Of a DNA stretch of 64,000 bases, positions 25,560 to 32,294 are shown one piece after another (position 1 is the first letter of the stretch; each line of letters opens with the position of its first letter). This stretch comes from Pseudomonas sp. JUb42 (GTDB lineage Bacteria > Pseudomonadota > Gammaproteobacteria > Pseudomonadales > Pseudomonadaceae). The stretch is from NCBI RefSeq assembly GCF_024807945.1, contig NZ_JANUFD010000011.1, positions 186,001-250,000 of the forward strand, written 5' to 3'. A program made the translations under genes and the position numbers. The notes under the pieces are model-generated. The model saw nothing but the letters and a program-made list of their open reading frames with translations. It was not told where the DNA came from and made no database searches.

Positions 25560-26300
25560 TCAGTAACCATTGCTGAGTTGCGATTGCACGTTGGCCGCCA
25601 GCAGGTAGCCGCTGCCGCGCACGGTGCGGATCAGGCGTGGCGACTTGCCGGTATCACGCAGGCGTTGACGCAGACGGCTGACCGCCATATCGACAATGCG
25701 CTCAAGGGGCATCAGCTCGCGGCCACGGGTGGCGTTGCCGATGGTGTCGCGGTCGAGGATCTGTTGAGGGTTGTCGAGAAACAACTTGAGCAGGGCAAAG
25801 TCGGCGCCGGAGAGAATCACTTCTTCGCCGTCCTTGTGAAACAGACGGTGGCTGACCATATCCAGACGCCACTCATCGAACACCAGCACTTCGCCACCCA
25901 CCCGCTCCTGCTGACCAAACTGTGCCCGACGCAACAGAGCCTTGATCCGCGCCTGCAATTCACGGGGACTGAAGGGTTTACCGAGGTAATCGTCCGCACC
26001 CAGTTCCAGACCAATCACGCGGTCGGCCTCGTCGGAACTGGCGGTGAGCATGATGATCGGCACCTGAGCCTGACGCGGATGCTGGCGCACCCAGCGGCAG
26101 AGGCTGAAGCCGTCTTCGTCGGGCAGCATCACATCAAGGATCACCAGATCGCTGGGCTCATCATTGAGCGCTTGGCGAAATCCGGCACCATCGCCCACGG
26201 TCCGCACCTGGAAGCCCGCACGGGTCAGGTAGGTGTGCAGCAACTCCCGGATCTCCTGATCGTCGTCGACCAACAGAATGGATTTACTGGCTGAACTCAC
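25560..26300 (-). CDS. gltR: Response regulator GltR
   Basis: A 246-residue OmpR-family regulator. The receiver has LLVDDDQEIRE, phosphoacceptor Asp in LVILDVMLPDEDGFSLC, and Lys in YLGKPFSPRELQARI. The winged helix ends IRTVRGSGYLLA. It starts with GTG (26300) nine bases after AAGGA. In Pseudomonas GltR controls glucose uptake genes (gts, oprB) and others. It follows glk by 165 bp, including a REP pair, and precedes gtrS by 3 bp, so gltR-gtrS are coupled while coupling to edd-glk depends on reading through the REP. Confidence 0.94.
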   Translation of the reverse strand: MSSASKSILLVDDDQEIRELLHTYLTRAGFQVRTVGDGAGFRQALNDEPSDLVILDVMLPDEDGFSLCRWVRQHPRQAQVPIIMLTASSDEADRVIGLELGADDYLGKPFSPRELQARIKALLRRAQFGQQERVGGEVLVFDEWRLDMVSHRLFHKDGEEVILSGADFALLKLFLDNPQQILDRDTIGNATRGRELMPLERIVDMAVSRLRQRLRDTGKSPRLIRTVRGSGYLLAANVQSQLSNGY

Positions 26301-26359
26301 GATGGATCGTCCTTGTTATTTTATAGGCAGGAAATTAGACAACACAGGAGCTTACACAG

Positions 26360-26450
26360 GTGGGAGCCGCCTTGGTGGCGATCGAGTGCGAAGCACTCGC
26401 AACAGCCTCAGTGATTGACACTACGCCATCGCCAGCAAGCCGGCTCCCAC
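26360..26450. repeat. REP-like palindrome pair between glk and gltR
   Basis: GTGGGAGCCGCCTTGGTGGC at 26360 faces an inverse CCAGCAAGCCGGCTCCCAC at 26450, a diverged pair with the same outer GTGGGAG/CTCCCAC ends as the other REPs. An internal GAGTGCGAAGCACTC hairpin lies between them. Confidence 0.75.
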
Positions 26451-26465
26451 ATATCTCATTCCAAC

Positions 26466-27446
26466 TCAAATAGCCTCGGGTAGCCTGCTATGCGCCAATG
26501 CCTGATCCAGCGCCACCCCCGCGCCCATCAACCCCGGATACTCGGCTGTCACCAGCCACACCGGCACGCCCTTGAAGTAGTCGCTCATATGACCCTTCTC
26601 GCTGAACGAGCGCTTGAAGCCACTGCTCAGGAAAAAGTCGGTAAAGCGCGGAATCACGCCGCCGGTAATATACACCCCGCCGCGCCCGCCGACTGTCAGT
26701 ACGTTATTGCCCGCGACACGGCCAAGGAACACGCAGAACTGCTCCAACACCGCCGCCGCTACGTGATCACCGGCCAGCGCGGCCGAGGTGATGGCCGCCG
26801 GTGACTTGAGTTCCGGCTCGATATCGTCCAGCGCGCAGCTGACCTGGTACAGCAGCAACAGCCCGGCACCGCTGAGGATTGTCTCGGCGCTGACATGCTC
26901 GTGGTCGGCCATCAGGCGCATCCACAGCAAGGCTTCCCGGGCGCTGCCGATGGGCAGGTCGACATGGCCGCCCTCCCCCGGTACTGCCGTCCAGTGCGCA
27001 TCACCGGTCTTGAGCAACGTACCGACACCGAGGCCGGTGCCCGGACCGATCACTACGCGAGCGCAGGCCGGATCGCCGATACCGTGGACCACGGTCAAAT
27101 ACTCATCGTCCTTGAGCCGGGTCATGCCCAGGGCCTGGGCGGTGAAGTCGTTGACCATGATCAGGTTGTCGATCTTCATTTCTTCGCAGAACTTCTGGCG
27201 ATTGATCGTCCAGTGGCTGTTGGTGAAATGAAAGTCGTCGCCGGTGACCGGCCCGGCAACCGCCAGGCAGATCGAGCCGACATCACCCTTGTGCAGTTCA
27301 AGGTCCTGCAGATAGACCGACAGGGCCTTTTCCGGGCTTACGTAGTCGATGGTCGGGAATACCCGGATCGAATGCAGTTGATCGTCTTCCCAAATGGCAA
27401 AACGTGCATTGGTACCGCCAATATCACCCACCATGGCCAATGTCAC
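26466..27446 (-). CDS. glk: Glucokinase
   Basis: A 326-residue ROK-unrelated bacterial glucokinase (Glk family) that phosphorylates glucose with ATP. The N-terminal phosphate motif is VGDIGGTNARFAIW. The substrate-binding segment is IMVNDFTAQALGMTRL, and GPGTGLGVGTLL and VPGEGGHVDLP follow as in the E. coli enzyme family. The start is GTG at 27446, which overlaps the edd stop codon as GTGA; it gives MTLAMVGDIGG, aligned with other Pseudomonas Glk N-termini. It lies in the edd-glk-gltR-gtrS cluster. Confidence 0.95.
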   Translation of the reverse strand: MTLAMVGDIGGTNARFAIWEDDQLHSIRVFPTIDYVSPEKALSVYLQDLELHKGDVGSICLAVAGPVTGDDFHFTNSHWTINRQKFCEEMKIDNLIMVNDFTAQALGMTRLKDDEYLTVVHGIGDPACARVVIGPGTGLGVGTLLKTGDAHWTAVPGEGGHVDLPIGSAREALLWMRLMADHEHVSAETILSGAGLLLLYQVSCALDDIEPELKSPAAITSAALAGDHVAAAVLEQFCVFLGRVAGNNVLTVGGRGGVYITGGVIPRFTDFFLSSGFKRSFSEKGHMSDYFKGVPVWLVTAEYPGLMGAGVALDQALAHSRLPEAI

Positions 27447-29269
27447 TTCAGCGTCTCCAATTGCGAGGTAAAGGCGCTGGCGCCCTGCTCGGCGGAGCTG
27501 AAGGCCATGCGCATGAAACCGAACAGCTCACGACCGCAGCCCACAGCGTTGCCGAGGGTGCCGATCGCCGGCGTCCGGGCGGCCAATTCTGCAGGTTCAA
27601 GCAAAACTTGCAACGTCCCTTTTACGCCGTCTACACGAATGACATCGCCATCGCGTACAAGTGCCAAAGGGCCACCATCAAAGGCTTCCGGGCAGACGTG
27701 GATCGCCGCAGGAATCTTGCCGGAGGCACCGGACATGCGCCCGTCAGTGACCAACGCCACCTTGAAGCCACGGTCCTGCAACACGCCGAGGAACGGTGTC
27801 ATTTTGTGCAGTTCAGGCATGCCATTGGAACGCGGGCCCTGGAAGCGCATCACCGCAACGAAATCACATTCCAGCTCGCCAGCCTTGAACGCATCGGCCA
27901 GGTCCTGCTGATCTTCGAAGACCTTGGCCGGTGCTTCGACGATCTGGTGTTCCGGCGCCACGGCCGAGACTTTCATCACGCCACGACCCAGGTTGCCTTC
28001 CATCACGCGCAGGCCGCCTTCCGGCGAAAACGGACGCGATGCCGGGCGCAGGATATTTTCGTCCAGGCTCTGCAGCGGACCTTCGCGCCAGATCAATTTG
28101 CCGTCTTCGAGGAACGGCTCGCGGGTGTAGCGGCTCAGGCCGTAACCGGCCACGGTGTTGACGTTTTCATGGAGCAGACCGGCGCCCAGCAGCTCACGAA
28201 TCAGGAACGACATGCCGCCCGCCGCCTGGAAGTGGTTGATGTCAGCCTTACCGTTTGGATAGACGTGGCTGAGGGTCGGCACGACTTCGGAGAGGTCGGC
28301 CATGTCCTGCCAGGTCAGCTGGATGCCAGCGGCCTGGGCAATCGCCGGCATGTGCAGGGTATGGTTGGTCGAACCGCCCGTGGCATGCAGGGCAACGATG
28401 GAGTTGACCAGGGAGCGCTCGTCGACGATCTCGCCGATCGGCATAAAGTTGCCGCTCTGCTTGGTCATGCGCGTGACCTGATGCGAGGCCTCGGTGGTCA
28501 GGGCGTCACGCAACGGCGTGTAAGGGTTGACGAAGGACGAGCCGGGCAAGTGCAGGCCCATGACTTCCATCACCAACTGGTTGGTGTTGGCGGTGCCGTA
28601 GAAGGTGCAGGTGCCAGGGCTGTGGTAGGACTTCATTTCCGAGTCCAGCAGTTCCTCACGGGTAGCCTTGCCTTCGGCGTAGCGCTGACGCACGTCGGCC
28701 TTTTCCTTGTTGGAAATGCCCGAAACCATCGGCCCGCCGGGCACGAAGATCATCGGCAGGTGACCGAAGCGCAGCGCGCCCATCATCAGGCCCGGCACGA
28801 TCTTGTCGCAGATACCCAGCATCAGGGCGGCATCGAACATGTTGTGGGACAAGGCAATCGCCGTCGACATGGCGATGACTTCACGGCTGGCAATGCCCAG
28901 CTCCATGCCCGGCTCACCCTGGGTGACGCCGTCGCACATGGCCGGCACACCGCCAGCGAACTGGCCCACCGAGCCGATTTCGCGCAGGGCCTTTTTGATC
29001 TGGTCCGGGTAATGCTCGTACGGCTGATGCGCCGAGAGCATTTCGTTGTAGGAAGACACGATGGCCACATTGGCCGCATTCATCATGCGCAGGCTGTGTT
29101 TGTCCTCGGTGCCGCAGCCAGCCACGCCGTGGGCGAAGTTGGCGCATTGCAGCTTGGCGCGCATCGGGCCATCGCTTGCGGCCCCTCGAATCAGTTCGAG
29201 ATAGCGCTGACGTGTCTCGCGACTACGGGCTATCAGCCGTTCGGTTACCTCAAGAACGCGGGGATGCAT
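27443..29269 (-). CDS. edd: Phosphogluconate dehydratase
   Basis: A 608-residue IlvD/Edd family dehydratase converting 6-phosphogluconate to KDPG, the first committed Entner-Doudoroff step. Family landmarks are NVAIVSSYNEMLSAHQPYE, GGVPAMCDGVTQGEPGMEL (Fe-S cysteine), MLGICDKIVPGLMMGAL and TDGRMSGASGKIPAAIHV. Cysteines for the 4Fe-4S cluster are present. GGAG sits eight bases before the ATG. It is divergent from gap across 220 bp holding two HexR-type sites, and coupled to glk by a 4-bp overlap. Confidence 0.97.
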   Translation of the reverse strand: MHPRVLEVTERLIARSRETRQRYLELIRGAASDGPMRAKLQCANFAHGVAGCGTEDKHSLRMMNAANVAIVSSYNEMLSAHQPYEHYPDQIKKALREIGSVGQFAGGVPAMCDGVTQGEPGMELGIASREVIAMSTAIALSHNMFDAALMLGICDKIVPGLMMGALRFGHLPMIFVPGGPMVSGISNKEKADVRQRYAEGKATREELLDSEMKSYHSPGTCTFYGTANTNQLVMEVMGLHLPGSSFVNPYTPLRDALTTEASHQVTRMTKQSGNFMPIGEIVDERSLVNSIVALHATGGSTNHTLHMPAIAQAAGIQLTWQDMADLSEVVPTLSHVYPNGKADINHFQAAGGMSFLIRELLGAGLLHENVNTVAGYGLSRYTREPFLEDGKLIWREGPLQSLDENILRPASRPFSPEGGLRVMEGNLGRGVMKVSAVAPEHQIVEAPAKVFEDQQDLADAFKAGELECDFVAVMRFQGPRSNGMPELHKMTPFLGVLQDRGFKVALVTDGRMSGASGKIPAAIHVCPEAFDGGPLALVRDGDVIRVDGVKGTLQVLLEPAELAARTPAIGTLGNAVGCGRELFGFMRMAFSSAEQGASAFTSQLETLK

Positions 29270-29389
29270 GTGATGAACTCCAGGCTAACGTCTATGGTCA
29301 CCCGTGTAGGCAGTGTCGGCGATCGATCCACGCTGGCATTGGCAAGCGCTTGATTTCGAACGGATGTACTGGCCTTACGAGCTTTGTCG

Positions 29390-29404
29390 TTGTAGATAAA
29401 ACAA
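29390..29404. promoter_or_regulatory. HexR operator, edd side
   Basis: TTGTAGATAAAACAA fits the known Pseudomonas HexR consensus TTGT-N7-ACAA exactly. It lies about 120 bp upstream of edd, in the divergent edd/gap promoter region. Confidence 0.75.
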
Positions 29405-29451
29405 AATATTGCCATTAAAAAGGCTTGTTTTCTATTTCTATGCGAATAATC

Positions 29452-29466
29452 TTGTAATTCCAACAA
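29452..29466. promoter_or_regulatory. HexR operator, gap side
   Basis: TTGTAATTCCAACAA also fits TTGT-N7-ACAA exactly. It ends 23 bp before the gap start codon, within or just after the likely transcription start, so repression by steric block is plausible. Confidence 0.75.
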
Positions 29467-29489
29467 CAAATTCAGAGAGGATGCTTGTT

Positions 29490-30491
29490 ATGACGCTTCG
29501 CATCGCAATCAATGGCTTTGGCCGTATCGGCCGCAACGTCCTGCGTGCACTCTATACCCAAGGCTACCGACAGGACCTGCAAGTCGTCGCCATTAATGAT
29601 TTGGGCGATAGCGAGATCAATGCCCACCTCCTGCGTTTCGACACCGTGCACGGCCCGTTCGGCGGCACCGTGGAATTCGACAAGGAAAGCCTGACCGTCA
29701 ACGGTGACCGTATCGCAGTCAGCGCGATCCGCAACCCCGCCGAGCTGCCGTGGAAATCCGAGAACATCGACGTCGTCTTCGAATGCACCGGTCTGTTCAC
29801 CGACCGTGTTAAGGCAGCGGCGCACCTGACTGCCGGTGCGCGCAAAGTGATCATTTCGGCCCCGGCCAAGGGCGCCGATGCCACCGTGGTCTACGGCGTC
29901 AACCATGACGTTCTGCGCCAGTCGCACCAGATCATCTCCAATGCCTCCTGCACTACCAACTGCCTGGCCCCGGTGGCCCAGGTGCTGCATCGCGAGCTGG
30001 GTATCGAAAGCGGCCTGATGACCACCATTCATGCCTACACCAACGACCAGAACCTGATCGACGTCTACCATACCGACCCGTACCGCGCCCGCTCCGCGAC
30101 CCAGTCGATGATCCCAAGCAAGACCGGTGCCGCCGAGGCCGTGGGCCTGGTCCTGCCGGAACTGGCTGGCAAGCTGACCGGCATGGCCGTGCGCGTGCCG
30201 GTGATCAACGTGTCCCTGGTCGACCTGACCGTGCAGCTCAAGCGCGAAGCCACGGCAGAGGAAGTCAACGCACTGATGAAAGAAGCCAGCCAGCATTCCA
30301 AGGTCCTGGGCTACAACACCCTGCCGCTGGTTTCCCATGACTTCAATCACAACCCGCTGTCGTCGATCTTTGACGCCAACCACACCAAGGCCAGCGGCAA
30401 GCTGCTCAAGGTCCTGGCCTGGTACGACAACGAGTGGGCGTTCTCCAACCGCATGCTGGATAACTGCCTGGCGCTGCATAACGCCGAGTAA
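29490..30491 (+). CDS. gap: Glyceraldehyde-3-phosphate dehydrogenase, type I
   Basis: A 333-residue GapA-type enzyme. The NAD-binding N-terminus is RIAINGFGRIGRNVLRAL and the active site is SNASCTTNCLAPV with catalytic C154. D35-like residue in VVAINDL and the C-terminal YDNEWAFSNRM are also typical. The ATG at 29490 has AGAGAGG nine bases upstream; the ATG at 29481 directly abuts that sequence and cannot use it. It acts after Edd/Eda in glucose catabolism and is HexR-controlled in Pseudomonas. A perfect hairpin 45 bp after the stop is the likely terminator. Confidence 0.96.
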   Translation: MTLRIAINGFGRIGRNVLRALYTQGYRQDLQVVAINDLGDSEINAHLLRFDTVHGPFGGTVEFDKESLTVNGDRIAVSAIRNPAELPWKSENIDVVFECTGLFTDRVKAAAHLTAGARKVIISAPAKGADATVVYGVNHDVLRQSHQIISNASCTTNCLAPVAQVLHRELGIESGLMTTIHAYTNDQNLIDVYHTDPYRARSATQSMIPSKTGAAEAVGLVLPELAGKLTGMAVRVPVINVSLVDLTVQLKREATAEEVNALMKEASQHSKVLGYNTLPLVSHDFNHNPLSSIFDANHTKASGKLLKVLAWYDNEWAFSNRMLDNCLALHNAE

Positions 30492-30535
30492 GACAGGATA
30501 AATCCTACAAGGTCTTTTGCGTTCTGCCCTTGACC

Positions 30536-30574
30536 AAACAAGCGGATGATAAGCATTATCATCCGCTTGTTTTT
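30536..30574 (+). terminator. gap terminator hairpin overlapping a Fur box
   Basis: Perfect 17-bp arms (30536-30552 and 30556-30572; left arm AAACAAGCGGATGATAA) with a three-base loop end in a T-run. It lies 45 bp past the gap stop. The stem centre GATGATAAGCATTATCATC matches 12 of 19 positions of the classic Fur consensus and sits 39 bp upstream of the ECF sigma start, so one element probably serves as terminator and iron operator. Confidence 0.8.
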
Positions 30575-30590
30575 CCGGTCGGGCCTCCCC

Positions 30591-31109
30591 GTGACTCAGT
30601 CGCACCTTAATGCCGTATTTCTCAGTCAGCGCACCGTGCTGCTGCGTACCCTGCAACGGATCGTCCGTAACCCCAGCATCGCCGAAGACCTGCTCCAGGA
30701 AACCTGGCTGCGAGTGACCCGCGCCCTGGGCGAACGCCCCATCGACCATCTGGAACCCTTCGTCTACCAGACCGCGCGCAATCTGGCGCTGGATCATTTG
30801 CGCGCACACAAGCTGCACGCCCGGACCATGGTCGAAGATGCGCCTGCTGATCAACTTTACAGCGTCGCCGCAACGTCAAGCCTGCCGGAAGATGCCGCCC
30901 ATGCCGAACGCCTGATCAAGGGCCTCAGCGCCAGTCTGGGGCGCCTGAGCGAACGCCAGCAGCGCATCTTCACCCTCAGCCGGTTACAGGGTTGCAGCTA
31001 CCTTGAAATCGCCGAACAGCTGAATGTGTCGGCCAGTACGGTGCAAAAAGAATTGAAATTGATCATGGCCATCTGTCTCGACGTCGCCGCGAGACTTGAC
31101 CATGACTGA
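30591..31109 (+). CDS. ECF sigma factor of a heme/iron cell-surface-signalling system (FecI/HxuI-like)
   Basis: A 172-residue sigma-70 factor of the iron-starvation group. Region 2 contains SIAEDLLQETWLRV and FVYQTARNLALDHLRAHK. Region 4 contains LSERQQRIFTLSRLQGCSYLEIAEQL followed by VSASTVQKEL. It should direct RNA polymerase to the receptor gene when the receptor is occupied. The start is taken as GTG 30591 (MTQSHLNAVFLSQ), because the upstream ATG at 30546 lies inside the terminator/Fur hairpin. Its stop is followed by the fecR-like gene, as in fecIR and hxuIR pairs. Fur repression is inferred from the overlapping box. Confidence 0.88.
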   Translation: MTQSHLNAVFLSQRTVLLRTLQRIVRNPSIAEDLLQETWLRVTRALGERPIDHLEPFVYQTARNLALDHLRAHKLHARTMVEDAPADQLYSVAATSSLPEDAAHAERLIKGLSASLGRLSERQQRIFTLSRLQGCSYLEIAEQLNVSASTVQKELKLIMAICLDVAARLDHD

Positions 31110-31136
31110 GTGCTGCCGCAGGCTGCGGGCCATTGC

Positions 31137-32102
31137 ATGTCCCATCGCCAGAGATCCCGTGTGAACACCCCCGAACCGACGCCCATGGACAACAGCGCCA
31201 TGGATCAGGCCCTCGACTGGCTGATTCAGCTGGAGCACTGCGACGCGCAGCAGCGCCAGCGCTTTGAGCAATGGCTCGACGCCGATCAGGCCCACGTCGA
31301 AGCATTTGCCCAGGCCCAGGCGATGTGGAACTCGGTGCCGCTGCAACAGGTGGCCGCCGGCCTCGAGCAGCAGGCACGCCCTGCCCGTTCGCGGCCCCTG
31401 CGCCGCCTGTGGAAACCCATGGCCAGTGCTGCCGTCCTGCTGCTGGCGGTGTTCAATTTCACCAACCTGCCCCTGCGCCTCGAGGCCGATCACCTGACTC
31501 AGGTCGGCGAACGCCAGCGCCTGCAATTGCAGGACGGCTCCTCGGTGCTGCTCAACACCGATTCGGCCTTTTCCAGCCAGCTCGACGAACAGCATCGCAG
31601 CGTCCGGTTGTATCAGGGCGAAGCCTTCTTCAATGTGCCGGACAATCGCAACCGCCCGCTGGAAGTCGAGGCCGGCCCCTTGCACATGAGCGCCAGCAGT
31701 ACCGACTTTGCCGTGCGCTATCTGGATGGCGAGGCGCGTATTCAGGTCCAGCGCGGCGCCGTGGATGTACGCAATACCCAGGGCAACACCCGCATCAGCC
31801 TCAGCGCCGGCAACAGCCTGCGGGTCGGGCCTTCGGGCATCGGCCAGCCGGAACCCATGAGCCACAACGACCTGGCCTGGGTCCAGGGCCGCCTGATCTT
31901 CGACAACCGCCCCCTCGGCCAGGTCCTTACCGAACTGCGCCGCTACTACCCCGGCTGGATCATCAACGCCAACTCAGCCCTCGACGACGTCGCAGTCACC
32001 GGCAACTACCGCCTCGACAACCCGCTGGACGTGATGCGCTCCCTGGCGCAGATCACCTCGGCGAGCCTGCATGAGTTGCCCAGAGTCGTGATCCTCAATT
32101 AG
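31137..32102 (+). CDS. FecR-type anti-sigma/sigma regulator
   Basis: An inner-membrane regulator of about 321 residues that relays the receptor signal to the sigma factor. The N-terminal cytoplasmic DUF4880 segment reads MDQALDWLIQLEHCDAQQRQ and contains the family's conserved tryptophans (WLIQLE, MWNSVPL). A single TM helix follows near residues 98-115 (MASAAVLLLAVFNFTN). The periplasmic FecR domain contains VLLNTDSAFS and VYQGEAFFNV-like strands, and the C-terminal STN-like part is FDNRPLGQVLTELRRYYPGW. Start choice is uncertain: ATG 31137, GTG 31161 and ATG 31185 are all in frame before the first domain. Confidence 0.85.
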   Translation: MSHRQRSRVNTPEPTPMDNSAMDQALDWLIQLEHCDAQQRQRFEQWLDADQAHVEAFAQAQAMWNSVPLQQVAAGLEQQARPARSRPLRRLWKPMASAAVLLLAVFNFTNLPLRLEADHLTQVGERQRLQLQDGSSVLLNTDSAFSSQLDEQHRSVRLYQGEAFFNVPDNRNRPLEVEAGPLHMSASSTDFAVRYLDGEARIQVQRGAVDVRNTQGNTRISLSAGNSLRVGPSGIGQPEPMSHNDLAWVQGRLIFDNRPLGQVLTELRRYYPGWIINANSALDDVAVTGNYRLDNPLDVMRSLAQITSASLHELPRVVILN

Positions 32103-32117
32103 AGACTCATGACCTTT

Positions 32118-32143
32118 GTGGGACCGGCTTCAGCCGGTCCCAC
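32118..32143. repeat. Single REP hairpin, GGGACCGGC class
   Basis: GTGGGACCGGC and GCCGGTCCCAC arms with a four-base loop form one compact hairpin 16 bp after the fecR-like stop. It belongs to the third REP class (see 41504-41593) and might attenuate transcription towards the receptor gene. Confidence 0.75.
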
Positions 32144-32226
32144 CGAAACCTGCCCATCGATTCGAAATCGAACTCCCTGAAAAACTTTTACGCGATTACC
32201 ACCCGTCGTTCGTCTAGTCACCAAAT

Positions 32227-32245
32227 GCAATTAATTCTCATTATT
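32227..32245. promoter_or_regulatory. Fur box-like sequence upstream of the heme receptor
   Basis: GCAATTAATTCTCATTATT matches about 12 of 19 positions of the Fur consensus, with the right half best. It lies 50 bp upstream of the receptor ATG, so the receptor may be under direct iron control as well as sigma control. Confidence 0.5.
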
Positions 32246-32294
32246 AAGCGTTTGTCACTATCATAAAGACCAGCACGACAGGGGAGCTGTACCC

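Noticed and set aside
27404..29353. 649-codon plus-strand open frame across edd
   Set aside because: Antisense shadow of edd; His/Gln/Arg-rich and crosses the edd promoter region.
30546..30590. Upstream ATG extension of the ECF sigma gene
   Set aside because: The ATG lies inside the perfect terminator/Fur hairpin, and the added residues are unlike family N-termini.
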